From: Toxorhynchites rutilus septentrionalis
Taxonomy: Eukaryota > Arthropoda > Insecta > Diptera > Culicidae
Reading direction: 5' to 3'
DNA length: 64,000 nucleotides
Assembly (NCBI RefSeq): GCF_029784135.1
Contig: NC_073746.1
Span: 291,043,089-291,107,088 of the forward strand
The notes under the pieces were generated by a model. The model searched no databases. It was not told the origin of the DNA and saw nothing but the letters and a program-made list of their open reading frames with translations. Position numbers and translations under genes: made by a program. Of this stretch, positions 11,482 to 22,891 are shown in pieces (position 1 is the first letter of the stretch; every line of letters starts with the position of its first letter).

Positions 11482-12865
11482 CGAAAAGACGTTGTGTCTT
11501 CAAACATGCTGATCTCCGCTCAACTTCAGAGTTTAAGAACCGCACTGGTGTATAATTTGTCTCCCCCCGGGGGGCATCCGACAACTGTGTATGCACAATA
11601 GTGGATAGTGGAGAGCCAGATGATGTAACCATGCCAAAGTGATGGTCGTACTATCTCTCCTGGACCAGTCGGCTGCAGCCGTGCCAATGTGATGATGAGT
11701 AAATTAACCGTTCGTGAGTACCGAACACGTTTCGTTGGTTGAATTTTGGCCAGATATCATCCGCTCCATAATCCACTACACCACACGATTGTTGCATCAC
11801 CTAGTGCTCCCTTATGCTTTCCCATTCGTAGGGTCTCGAAATTTATTGGATTATATTTGTATACCAATTTAAAAGTGGAGGTTTGCAAAAAAAACGCACG
11901 TTAAAATCAATGAGCAATGAACTTATTTTGGAAGACATGATACCGAAAGTTGAATGAGCAACGAGTGAAATAATTAAATATTTAAGGGGTGATCATAAAC
12001 ATGATGTGTCTTCTGCAGAATACAGAAAGGAAAGTTTTTCGAAAAACGCGATGGTGGTTTTCATTCAAATCAAACGAGAACTTTCACATAGCGATCAACG
12101 AATGGAATAATGGACCGGTGAATACAAAGTCTATGAACCAAATCTGAAAGACGACCTTTGTAGGGTTCCCGCGAGTAAACCATACAGGCTCTTGGTACAC
12201 ATTTTGCCAACGGTTTTGGATGATGATGATGATGATGATGACGATGATGCTGATGAAGTAGGGAGTTCGCACCGCTTGATGAAAATATTGTATAACCCAA
12301 ATGACTGGTAGGAAGGAAAATATACACACTAAGTGATGCCGAGCGCTTTGTACCGATTTGATGAAAATATTGTATAATATAAACCACGGGTGGGAAGGAA
12401 AATATACACACCAACTGATGACGAGTAACGGGGTTATAGACTGCTAAAACAGCATACGATGATATGAAAATAAAGGTGTCTTCATGACTCACTTGACGGT
12501 GGTATAAATTCACACCACCCCCACCTCAGGTAGAAATGAAAATTCAATGGGATGCAGCAAAAAAAGAGAAAAAATCTCACGCTGTTGTTGATTAAAACGA
12601 TTTTCGGGCGAATTTTGGACCAGGTGGAATGCTTAAGCACTCTTCTCATCCGGGTTTAATTAAGTCAATTAATTTAATATTGATAGGCTACATTAAATAA
12701 GATCAGCAGAGCCGAAAATGTTTCCTTACAAAACATTGCATATCATGTTGTTCCAATATTCTTCTCGTTTTCATATAGTAACTGACTGTTGATTTCTAAT
12801 TGTTATAATAAATCTCTATCTTCTAACCTCATAGAAAATAAAATTAATTTCATATGTTAGTGGTA
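11482..12865. repeat. Non-coding with GAT microsatellite and short tandem duplication
   Basis: A GATGATGAT run lies at about 12221-12250. From about 12278 to 12420 a segment is duplicated in tandem (TTGATGAAAATATTGTATAA, then AAGGAAAATATACACAC). Open frames here follow the repeat and have no recognisable domain. The rest holds nothing I recognise. Confidence 0.5.
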
Positions 12866-13595
12866 CGAGGGTCACTATTTATATTTCGGGAATAGGAACA
12901 AAAACAAATAGTTAAGCTGCGAATATATTTTTATTGTTTTTCAAAGTACTTGCCACGATGATCGATACACTTTTGCATGCGCTTAAACCAATTTTCAAAG
13001 CATTTATTCCAGTCGACACGAGCCTTTTTTTTTGAGCGATTGTCAAATTATGTGGGATCCAACGTGAACATAATTTTCGCACAACTAAGTGTTCATGTAA
13101 AATCGCATATATGCTGGTGGAACTAATGCTTAGGGATGCCTCAATCTCACAATAGGTTACATGACGATCTTGCTTAATCATTTCGTGCACAGCATCGATG
13201 TTTTCTGGCACTACAGTCGATTTTGGACGACCTTCACGAAACTCGTCGGACAGCGAACTACGACCACGATTGAATTCACTATACCAGCGATACACAGTGG
13301 TTTTTGATGGAGCTTCATCGCCAAAAGTCAAATTAAGTTGATTGACGCACTCTTGTTGTGATAATCCACGTCGAAAGTCGTAAAAAATCATCGCACGAAA
13401 ATGTTCACGATTCAGTTCCATTTTTTTGCCGAGACCAAACTTTCAACTAAATATAAAATAAACAAATAGCGTCCGTATGACAAAATGTTCTGAGTACGTA
13501 TATCGTCAAAAATGTCAAACTTTACGATGGAACCGTCAGATGGACTCACATGACATCAGTGTTGCCAATTCCCGAAATATAAATAGTGACCCTCG
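12866..13595 (-). mobile_element. Mariner element with internal deletion
   Basis: Inverted termini CGAGGGTCACTATTTATATT are nearly perfect for about 30 bp on both sides, and TA is duplicated at 12864-12865 and 13596-13597, the mariner hallmark. At 730 bp it is about 550 bp shorter than a usual 1.3-kb mariner. It encodes only the two ends of the transposase on the minus strand. Confidence 0.9.
12924..13421 (-). pseudogene. Mariner transposase, catalytic core deleted
   Basis: The start at 13421 gives MELNREHFRAMIFYDF, and the paired helix-turn-helix DNA-binding region follows (QECVNQLNLTFGDEAPSKTT, YRWYSEFNRGRSSLSD, EGRPKS). After about residue 130 a run of nine A bases shifts the frame. In the other frame the text continues ARVDWNK and joins directly to CFENWFKRMQKCIDHRGKYF and a stop, which is the usual mariner C-terminus. 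The 170 or so residues in between, which carry all three catalytic aspartates of the DD34D triad, are missing. Such copies cannot move themselves, but with intact termini they can be mobilised by a related transposase. Confidence 0.9.
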
Positions 13596-14036
13596 TACTT
13601 GGTAACCGTCTTGATTTTCTCGATAAAAATCCTTCATAGAGTATGAAGAAGCTTCCAATATTTATGGTGACGGATAAGGATCACATCTCTGGAGAAAACA
13701 GATGAATCAAATCATGCTCTGAAATAAATCCCACATCAACCATCAATCCACAACAATGGTTCTAATCAAATTTACATAGAAATAAAAAAATTCTCCGTTG
13801 TACAGGGGAACTTCGATATAACGTACCCTCGATATAAGGTTAAGGTTGATTTCTGTTAGAATCCGGAATTCCAGATCATTTTATACCAGCGGTCGTAGTA
13901 GGCGTATCTCGAACATTTTGACAGCAAATTGTTTGGAAACCCTGTAACATTCGACGGTAAAAAATTTCACGTTGGCCCGTATTGTCAGGTATTCAAATCG
14001 AAAGCGCTGAAGGTGACTAAATCGACAGTAAATGAT

Positions 14037-14232
14037 TTTTTTTATTAATCCGTTTATTTTTACAGGCTCAGTTACATAAGTTTAAAGCGCCAAACTCTTA
14101 AATATATTTCTACTAGCATATATTAACATGTTTCCTTAATTCTATGGTTAATAAAATAGGAAAACGATTACTCAAGGTCGACTCGAATTTAGAAGGGTGA
14201 CACATTTTCATTAGGAAAAGGATGGGATGTAA
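14037..14232 (-). mobile_element. Retroposon insertion with 13-bp target duplication
   Basis: Flanked by exact GACAGTAAATGAT direct repeats at 14024-14036 and 14233-14245. On the minus strand it ends GGATTAATAAAAAAA, an A-rich tail next to the duplication. This is the signature of target-primed insertion, probably a 5'-truncated LINE 3' end or a SINE. I do not recognise the family. Confidence 0.65.
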
Positions 14233-14499
14233 GACAGTAAATGATGAACTGGAACATTTTCATAAACGCACGTTGTTCTGATGGATCAGTGGACTGATCT
14301 TAGTGAAACATACGATCGGAAGCTGAGGTTTGAGGTAATGAGATAATTAACGCAAACTCTCGGACTACGACATCGCCACAAACACAACTTTAACCAAAGT
14401 CCATATCCGGAGAATCCATATGCGAAAAGGCAAGCCTGCAAGCAAACAAACAGGACCCTGAAGCAAAATTTGGGAGCCAAAAGACCACTTTTACCTTGA

Positions 14500-15035
14500 A
14501 AGTTCTACAGCAAGGTTTTGGCGAAGTACGAAGGATGCTTGCTGATGGATGACGAAATATACATAAAGATGGATTTTGGACAGCTGCCAGGCCTGATATT
14601 CTAGAAGGGCACTGCCAGACGAGACATTCCCAGCAAACTTAAGTTCGTTTTCGCTGATAAATATGCCAGTAAGTGCATGATTTTGCAAGGGATTCGTAGC
14701 TGTGGATAGGAAACCAAAAATTTCATCACAAACAAGACAATGAACTCGAGAATGTATAGGGAAGAGTGCCTTCAGAAACGTCCAGTGAAGTTTTGGCCAG
14801 ATATGGTAAAATGCCGCTATAGTCCAAGGGTGCTTCAGTGATCCCCGTGACAATGGAATCGATTACATTGATAAAAGCCCCAATCCTCCCAATTGCCGCC
14901 AATTCCGCACAATCGAAAAATATTGGGCGATTGTGAAGCGCAATTGCGGAATGAGTGCCAAGGTGGCTCGCGATGCTGAAAACATGAAGAGATCGTGGAA
15001 TAAAATGGCTGCTGAGGTTGACCAACAACTTTGAT
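14500..15035 (+). pseudogene. Decayed DD37E transposase
   Basis: Broken frames on the plus strand read CLLMDDEIYIKMDFGQLPG, KLKFVFADKYASKCMILQ, EECLQKRPVKFWPDM and FRTIEKYWAIVKRN in order. These match the catalytic blocks of the intact transposases at 17162-18178 and 30375-31938: the first aspartate in MDDE, the second in FWPD, and the glutamate in IEKYW. Several stop codons and frameshifts show that it is long dead. The N-terminal DNA-binding half, expected before 14500, is barely recognisable and was disturbed by the retroposon insertion. Confidence 0.85.
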
Positions 15036-15404
15036 GAAGCGTATTCAAAGAAAAGTATGAAAATTCATCAACACTGTAAAGGAATAATTTTTAAAATAAA
15101 TTATCTATATTCTGATATAGAAACCTTTTTGGTACCTTTAATCAATCCTTAGATACAATTGGTTTTATGATTCCGGATTCTAAATGAATCAAGCTTTAAT
15201 CAACAGTATAATCATGAGAAAGTTTAACTTCATCTTCTAGTTGAACTTTTCCATCATTATTTATTTATCTTACCCAAACAGCAACACAAAAAAGTAATAT
15301 AAACTATATTTCTTAGTTTTTTATTATGCTTCGATATAACGTACAATTCGATACAACGTACGATTTTGAAAGTAGAATGTACGTTATACCGAAGTTTCCC
15401 TGTA

Positions 15405-16608
15405 TTCCGTTGGGCCGATTTGTGAGTTAATTGTTGTCAAAACAACTGATTATACCTTGCATCACCTTTCGCTATTCTGAACCATTAGTGTCGTTCAATT
15501 CGATTGAATTGAAATCTGTACGATTTATCCAGCTTCACATCGCTCTCAGCTTCATTTTGAAGCTAATTACCATCCACTATAACCTGATCCTCCGAACAAA
15601 AAAAATCATTTCGCTCCCGCTGCAAAATATAGAAAATTGTTTAAGAGGGGGTCTCTGATTGAAAGGTAAAATATGGCCAAAGTTTACTGCAGGTCGGTAG
15701 TAGATTCATATACAGAGTGTTAAATATATATATAAATATATATATATAAACACGTTGATATACAAAAGCGGTGAAAAACGTTCAGAAATCACAAGAAGTT
15801 TAAAAAATGTGTCATTGTATTTACAATATTTCAAAATATGTTACATCTTTGGGCCCTCGATTGAGCTTAGCAGTTAACAGAACTTGAGTGTCGTTATATT
15901 GTTAGACTCCCCCTAGAGAGATTACCCCTGTCGAGTTTCACTTTAATCTCAACACATATACTGCAATCCGTTCCTTGCAGACACCACAAAAAATTAACCC
16001 TCCGGTGTTAAGATGTATTGCGACATCATTGCATAAACGATTGGCCGATTGGAAAGGTAAGATGAAGAGTAATAGGGTTTGACCGCGCAGCAAATAACTA
16101 ATTGACTAACGGGAGGATATATAACCAACTTGTTTCGATATTATTTTTTTCGGACCTATCCGCCATTCATGATTTGGTGATTAGCGGCGTCGAAGTTGTG
16201 AATCATTGTCAAGCCAGCCATTGCTGTAAGGTGACGTTAATTTCTCTTCGACACCAAACACTTTTGTTTTCCAGAAGTGAAGAAGTGACATCGTTTGTAG
16301 CGCAAGCTTTTTGGTCAATGTTTTGTCTGTGTCAAGGTCTTTTCAAATGCCCCGCAGCAACAAAAGACAAGCTATTAGTCGACCGCTGGATTGAGCTCTT
16401 CACTAATTACTAATTAATTACTAAATCCTAAGTTCTCCAATACTTTATAAAAAATATGTTTCATACTAAATTATCAGCATGGTAAATATACATTATTTTT
16501 GCAAACGCCGTAAATGGTGTTTAGGAAGTACCATCCGTCCTAATTATGTCAGATTCGTTGCTTCCACCTTGATAATAAAGCTAATAGTCAATAAAGCTGT
16601 AAAGCAAT
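15405..16608. other. Non-coding; AT microsatellite
   Basis: A run of TATATATA/ATATAT lies at about 15723-15750. An open frame of 103 codons at 16102-16413 has no motif I recognise, and its composition gives no reason to call it a gene. Confidence 0.35.
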
Positions 16609-16618
16609 TCCACGGCAA

Positions 16619-16772
16619 TTTTTTTTTATCTGTATTACAGTGATTTTCAACTCATTTGGCTGGTTTGTCACTTTTTACTTCCATTTTTGGAAGAATGTCG
16701 GGAGTGAGAATTGAACTCGTGACCTTTAGCGTGAGAGGCATGGATGTTACCACTACGCCAGATCGCCTCCAC
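16619..16772 (-). mobile_element. tRNA-derived SINE
   Basis: On the minus strand the head reads as a tRNA-like internal promoter: CTGGCGTAGTGGTAA matches the A box and GGTCACGAGTTCAATTC the B box of RNA polymerase III genes. It ends in an A run (AAAAAAAAA). TTGCCGTGGA is duplicated on both sides (minus sense; plus 16609-16618 and 16773-16782). At about 150 bp it fits the tRNA-related SINEs common in Aedes. It is not a functional tRNA, as the 3' half does not close an acceptor stem. Confidence 0.85.
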
Positions 16773-17009
16773 TCCACGGCAAATTAACTGGCCGCTGAGC
16801 CAGAGATTTTAATTATGACTGTTTTTTTATAACCTTTTTTTTTACAAAACAAAAATCAAAAGTTAAAATCCAGATGTCTGATTAAAATATGATGTACAGC
16901 AAAGTTGTTGGGAAATTAATAAACTATTTTTGAAAAATAACTTGAGAAAACAAACTATTTTTTTAAGTAATCTTTCAGTAAGGGTGTCAAATCACAAAAC
17001 ACGTTTGTA

Positions 17010-18308
17010 AAGGGTGTGTCACATCAAATTGCATCACGGAGAAAACGCTGTAGAAATTTAATTTTTAGGAATTATATCTTCAGCTTTCGCTTATAATCAG
17101 ATAAGAGTGTATAGATCACGTTGGCCATGCTTCACTGTCAATTTTTCGTAAATTTGGAAAAATGTCGTCGAACGAAAAAGAGCGTCGTGAATTAATCCTG
17201 TGCACTCATTTCGAGAATCCGGAGTTGTCACATCGGGACATCGATAAGATGCTGGGAATCGTTCAATCCACGGTCAGCAGAGTACTAAAACGATACTTCG
17301 AGAACCTAACCATCGACCGGAAGGTGAAGAACGGCAAAAATGGATGCTCCGTCAGTGGAAAAGATCACAAGCGCGTATTTAAGCAGTTTAGACGTGATCC
17401 GAGAAGTTCGGTCCGGGATGTCGCCAATAAGCTGAATTTGTCAAGTTCATTCGTCCAGCGGACCAAGCAGCGGGAAGGCCTGCGTACATACAAGGTTCAG
17501 AAGGCTCCTAACCGCGACGAATGGCAAAACATGGTGGGGAAGACGCAAGCCCGGAAGCTGTACACCGAAATGCTGACGAAGCCGCATTGCCTGGTAATGG
17601 ACGACGAAACCTACGTCAAAGCGGACTTTCGTCAGCTGCCGGGACTGTTGTTCTTCTCCGCAGAGGACAAATTCAACGTTCCGGGGGAGATTCACAAGCA
17701 GAAACAATCCAAGTTTGCCAAAAAGTACATGGTGTGGCAAGCGATCTGCTCTTGCGGAAAGCGGAGCGCCCCCTTCGTGATGACCGGCACGGTAAACGGG
17801 CAGGTTTACCTTAAGGAGTGCCTACAGAAGCGCTTACTACAACTATTGAAGCAGCACGAGGGCCCGACCATCTTCTGGCCGGATCTCGCTTCGTGCCACT
17901 ATTCATAGGACGTGTTGGAGTGGTACGAAGCCAATGGGGTCACCTTCGTGCCAAAGGAAATGAACCCGCCCAACGCGCCGGAGCTTCGCCCAATAGAGAA
18001 ATATTGGGCGATTATGAAGCAGGCCCTCCGGAAGAACCCAAAAGTTGTCAAATCGGAGGCGGACTTCAAGAGAAAATGGATTTCTGTTCAAAAAAAACTA
18101 CAACCTGACGTTGTACAGAACCTTATGGACGGGGTAAAGAGGAAGGTGCGAGCATACGGGCTTGGGCTCGAAGTATGAATAAAAAGAAAATACCAAAAGT
18201 TGTTTAATAGTTTTTTTTTTTACTGTCTAAAATTTTCAAAAGGATCGGTCTACTGGGCGAATTTCTACAGCGTTTTTTCCGTGATGCAATTTGATGTGAC
18301 ACACCCTT
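17010..18308 (+). mobile_element. DD37E transposon (ITmD37E type), nearly intact
   Basis: Inverted ends AAGGGTGTGTCACATCAAAT pair with ATTTGATGTGACACACCCTT and continue for about 45 bp into CGCTGTAGAAAT. TA is duplicated at 17008-17009 and 18309-18310. The length of 1,299 bp and the single transposase gene fit the DD37E family described from mosquitoes. Both ends are complete. Confidence 0.92.
17162..18178 (+). pseudogene. DD37E transposase with one in-frame stop codon
   Basis: This is a cut-and-paste transposase of the IS630-Tc1-mariner superfamily. The frame runs 339 codons from ATG 17162 to TGA 18176, broken only by TAG at 17906-17908. Residues 1-110 form two helix-turn-helix blocks (STVSRVLKRYF; NLSSSFVQR). 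The catalytic triad is D148 in MDDETYVKADF, D241 in FWPDLASCHYS, and E279 in ELRPIEKYWA. Exactly 37 residues, counting the stop, separate D241 from E279. The related copy at 30375-31938 has lysine where this one has the stop (CHYSK), so a single A-to-T change (AAG to TAG) would explain it. No frameshift is seen, so the copy is young. Confidence 0.93.
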
Positions 18309-18310
18309 TA

Positions 18311-18756
18311 TGAAATAAAGTTAACGTTAATAGCTCTTTTCACTACAATCGAATTTCAATTATTTGAATACGAATGAATCGAAAATTCTCGAAGATTTGT
18401 TTAATATGTTTGTTGCTGCAAAAGCATATTCGCTGAAAACCCTACCTATAATTAAAGACACGTCTATCAACATCGCTCAACCGATCCAAGCCGTCAAACT
18501 CCAATGAACAATAGAAGGTTTATCCAGTACTTAGTTGAAGAAAACGTGCGTCATTAAATTTGTAGAATTACTCTCAAAATATTTTGTTAGCAAAAAAGAG
18601 TGAGAAATTTGAGAAATTTACATTAAATCAGTCTGTGTTGAGATTACAGATTTTCACACTGAAAGCCAAGTACACTGAGGTTTCTACATCAAAAGAGGCA
18701 CTTGATAGTACAGGTTAGAAATAGGAATTACATGATCATGAATTTACGCTTGAAGT
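18311..18756. other. Non-coding, nothing recognised
   Basis: Ordinary AT-rich sequence between two elements. Confidence 0.35.
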
Positions 18757-20898
18757 AAAGGGCCTGGCCGGGTAAGGAAGTAAAAAGTGCCCCCAAACCA
18801 AATCACTAGCCGTATGGCAAATATTGTAAAGGATATTAAATAAGAAATTTTGGCGGTTTATTTGAACCCCTATCTGGTTTGACGTAGGATCTATAGTGAA
18901 AAACGTACTTTTCGTTAATTTCACGCCATCCTCAAAAGATCCGAGATAAAAATTTGAAAAAAATACTGAATGTGCATCTTACTACGATGTATCAAAAAAA
19001 ATTATCAAAAAAAAATTTCATCAAAAATTTTAGTACTAAAAAAAATAATGAAATCTTGAAAATTTTTTTTTTGGGATTTAGAGATTCAGTACTACTCTAA
19101 TTCATATTTTAATGTGTTTCTACGGCTTTTCTAGATATGTGTGATTTTTTTCAGATTTTTTTCAGTGTTGCGCGGTATCAAAAAATTTTTTTTTTATGTT
19201 TCCAAAGAGTGGTTAGGTAAGGGAGTAAAAAGTGCCCCCAAACCAAATCACTAGCTGTATGGCAAATATTGTAAAGGATGTTAAATAAGAAATTTTGGTG
19301 GTTTATTTGAACCCCTATGTGGTTTGACGTAGGATCTATAGTGAAAAACGTACTTTTTCGTTTATTTCACGCCATCCTCAATAGATCTGAGATAAAAATT
19401 TGAAAAAAATACTGAATGTACATCCTACCATGGTGTATCAAGAAAAATTATCAAAAAAAATTTCATCAAAAATTTTTGTACTAAAAAAATATTAAAATTT
19501 TGAAAATTTTTTTTTTTGGATTTAGAGATTCAGTACTACTCTAATTCATATTCAAATGTACTCTTACGGCTTTTCTAGATTTATAAATATCTTCAAACTG
19601 TTTTTTTTTTCAAATATCTAATACTAAAAATAAAATGAAAAAAAATACACAGTACAAAAAAATGTTATAGATTTTCTGGCATTTCGAAATTTTGAAAAAA
19701 AAAATATAACTTTGAGACCCACTCCTGCTCAAATTTTTATTTAAATGCGTTCGTATGTGTCTTTTTTCTACATGTGGCGTAATTTTTCCTGAATTTTTAA
19801 GAGCATTGTGTGACACAAAATAATTTTCTTCATCGTCTGCATTATTATTTTTATTTTTTTGAAATCGATTATTTTATTGTATTCGTGGTTTTCAATTGAA
19901 AGATTAAAATAAAAAAACAAATCGAATTTGTGGTCTCAAAGTTATATTTTTTTTCAAAATTTCGAAATGCCAGAAAATCTATAACATTTTTTTGTACTGT
20001 GTATTTTTCTTTTTTATTATTTTATTTTTATTATTAGATATTTAAAAAAAAACAGCTTGACGATATTTATCAATCTAGAAAAGCCGTAAGAGCACATTTA
20101 AATATGAATTAGAGTAGTATTGAATCTCTAAATCCCAAAAAAAAATTTTCAAATTTTCATAATTTTTTTTTAATACTAAAATTTTTGATGAATTATTTTT
20201 TTGATAATTTTTCTTGATACACCGTGGTAAGATGCACATTCAGTATTTTTTTCAAATTTTTATCTCGGATCTATTGAGGATGGCGTGAAATGCACGAAAA
20301 AGTACGTTTGTCACTATAGATCCTACGTCAAACCACATAGGGGTTCAAATAAACCGCCAAAATTTCTTATTTAATATCCTTTACAATATTTGCCATACAG
20401 CTAGTGATTTGGTTTGGGGGCACTTTTTACTCCCTTACCTAACCACTCTTTGGAAACATAAAAAAAAAATTTTTTGATACCGCGCAACACTGAAAAAAAT
20501 CTGAAAAAAATCACACATATCTAGAAAAGCCGTAGAAACACATTAAAATATGAATTAGAGTAGTACTGAATCTCTAAATCCCAAAAAAAAAATTTTCAAG
20601 ATTTCATTATTTTTTTTAGTACTAAAATTTTTGATGAAATTTTTTTTTGATAATTTTTTTTGATACATCGTAGTAAGATGCACATTCAGTATTTTTTTCA
20701 AATTTTTATCTCGGATCTTTTGAGGATGGCGTGAAATTAACGAAAAGTACGTTTTTCACTATAGATCCTACGTCAAACCACATAGGGGTTCAAATAAACC
20801 ACCAAAATTTCTTATTTAATATCCTTTACTATATTTGCCATACAGCTAGTGATTTGGTTTGGGGGCACTTTTTACTCCCTTACCCGGCCAGGCCCTTT
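18757..20898. mobile_element. 2.1-kb near-perfect long inverted repeat (family A)
   Basis: The left end AAAGGGCCTGGCCGGGTAAG is mirrored by the right end TACCCGGCCAGGCCCTTT. The two arms (about 18757-19722 and 19932-20898) mirror each other almost completely around a spacer of about 210 bp. Each arm is itself two tandem copies of a block of about 440 bp that starts AGTAAAAAGTGCCCCCAAAC. No protein is encoded. No clear target duplication is seen. It looks like a foldback element or a satellite-like hairpin. Confidence 0.85.
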
Positions 20899-22377
20899 CC
20901 GTAATTTCTGTAATGTATGTATTTTCTGTATGTAATTTACTTAACTTTAATTCATATAGGCCACAAATACGAGTTAGTGGTGTCGCGGGCTGTAAACAAA
21001 AATTAAAAAATAAGATGTCCAAGACAGAACCGCATTAGAACCGCAACATAGAACTACAAAATGATTGCCGGCGAGAACAAACATAATAATAAAACTCTTG
21101 GATATAAATATTTGTCAGTGAAGGCAAGGGCCGGTAAATGAATACTGTCACTGAATGAGGAGCGCGAACGTTTCGCCAAGCAATATTTGTTTTTGTCATT
21201 GTGAAATTAATTCTAAGCATTAACATGTACTGTTGATTGCTCGCTGCACTGAAACTAGAATACAGATCTTCTTTAATATCCAAGTAGTTTTTGAGTATCT
21301 TTTAGCAAAATTACGCAGAACGGCAACAGAAAATCAGAACCAAAACTATTGAGTGGTGACTGCGGAGGCGAAAGCAATAGCATCGGAACAAATTTACATC
21401 TTCAGTTTTCCACCGAAGAACACAACTCTCAACGCTGAATAATATCTTACTTTTAACTCGGAAATAATAATTTGAATCTCGAAAAAATTGAATGAACGAT
21501 TGAAAAATATTCGCAAATAAGTCATGAACGATTTATCTGTCATCCAGCTAGCGACCGGACGACAGCAAGTCTTTCCAAATGGTATTTCTCAAGGCCTAAT
21601 TGTTTAGTTGAGTTTTCCAAATTGGTTTTTTCAATGCTAGAAACGAACCAATTGAGTAAGCTTAAAGCCTCTATAATTTAAAACAACATCATTATACCAA
21701 TAAAAATCCAAATATACTACTGAATTCACAGAAATTTCCTCAAGGTGAAGGTGGATGGAAGCCACAAATGGCTGCCACAATACCGCTCATTTCTTTCATC
21801 TCCCTCCCTCGCCCATCGTCTGATATGCAAAAAAACATCAATAATTTTGCGAAACAGTTTGTAGAATATGATCGTTTTCGCACAATTTCGCATCAAGTAA
21901 TATCAACCAAACTCTAATCGATTACTCACAAGATATTAAATTTGCATCTGCCGTCGCAATGTACAATGAAAACCGTCGGAAAACTCGAGCTAATGCTCTG
22001 AAAGTTAAATTTTCATTTTTCAGTTCTCCGCAATGGTTTTGTTTGTATTGATGAAAGCATCGTTATTCTTTTGACACTGATGCCAGACATCATCATAACA
22101 AGCTATAAAAACCACTCAATAAAATGTTATTCCTGAGTCATAACGTTTCATGTCATGAAAATCAATAAAATAAAATTGTGTTGATATCAATACAATTATT
22201 ACTTTTACGAAAATATTAAGGAATTATCAACTATAATCAACTGTTAAATAGTCTGCTTTGGTCTCCTCAAACACATTGGTTTTTTAATTTACTGATTATA
22301 ATATGTATATTTAAATTTGGCGTTGCTACAGATCGCAATTCTTTTTTTGCTATTGTTATGCCCTGGACCAGATACTT
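20899..22377. other. Non-coding, nothing recognised
   Basis: No long frame, inverted repeat or repeat partner was recognised in 1.5 kb. It may be unique host DNA. Confidence 0.35.
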
Positions 22378-22379
22378 TA

Positions 22380-22889
22380 CAGTAAAACCTGTTTTTGTGC
22401 GGATTTTTTTTTTGTGCGATTTTCTGTTCTTCGATGGTTTATATGCATTTAAGTGCGGAAAAAGCATATTCGCGTCTCAATTATCCACTTCTGAAGTCAT
22501 TCACCTCCTCTCATCAAATGCTCTAAGTCTAAGTTCTAAGTTCTTCTAAGTTTTTCTAAGTTTTTGCATGACATGATTTCTAACAGCAACACGTTTCGAC
22601 ATGCAACTAAAAGCATAAAACAGCCACGCGCAACCGAAAAGGCAAAGTGTCCCGTCGCAAAGCAAGGAAACAAAAGGAAATTGAACGGTGAATGGCGTGG
22701 ATTTGAGTTATTTTTCTTGGGGGAAACTTTTTTTATGCGGTCCTTATCTATCGCACAAAAAAAAATTATTTTTTTTTCAAAATGTGTACCGAACACGATA
22801 TTTTAAAGCTGCTGGTGAAGTTTGCACGATTTTTTTTATGCGACTTTTTTGTGTGGTCCCTATCCCCCGCACAAAAAAAGGTTTGCCTG
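22380..22889. mobile_element. Pogo-like MITE (CAGTAAAACCTG..)
   Basis: The left end CAGTAAAACCTGTTTTTGTG and the right end CACAAAAAAAGGTTTGCCTG are inverted, with TA on both sides (22378-22379, 22890-22891). The phrase TTTTTTGTGCG and its complement recur inside. CAGT-type ends with TA duplications are typical of pogo/Tigger-like non-autonomous elements. Confidence 0.7.
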
Positions 22890-22891
22890 TA

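Larger units (their letters stand above)
13803..15402 (+). mobile_element. Decayed DD37E-type element with CAGGG..AACTTCG ends
   Basis: The left end CAGGGGAACTTCGATATAAC and the right end GTTATACCGAAGTTTCCCTG are inverted repeats, with TA at 13801-13802 and 15403-15404. A second, subterminal inverted copy of CTTCGATATAACGTAC lies near 15330-15350. The interior carries a broken transposase and a retroposon insertion (14037-14232). Ends and transposase place it in the IS630-Tc1-mariner superfamily. Confidence 0.8.

Noticed and set aside
12070..12513. 147-codon minus frame with a histidine run
   Set aside because: The histidines come from the GAT microsatellite, and the rest follows a tandem duplication. 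No conserved motif or splice support.
16102..16413. 103-codon plus frame
   Set aside because: No domain, no start or splice context, and no sign of codon bias. Kept only as a note in the region entry.
16700..16772. tRNA gene
   Set aside because: A and B boxes are present, but the cloverleaf does not close, an A tail and target duplication are present, and it fits a SINE.
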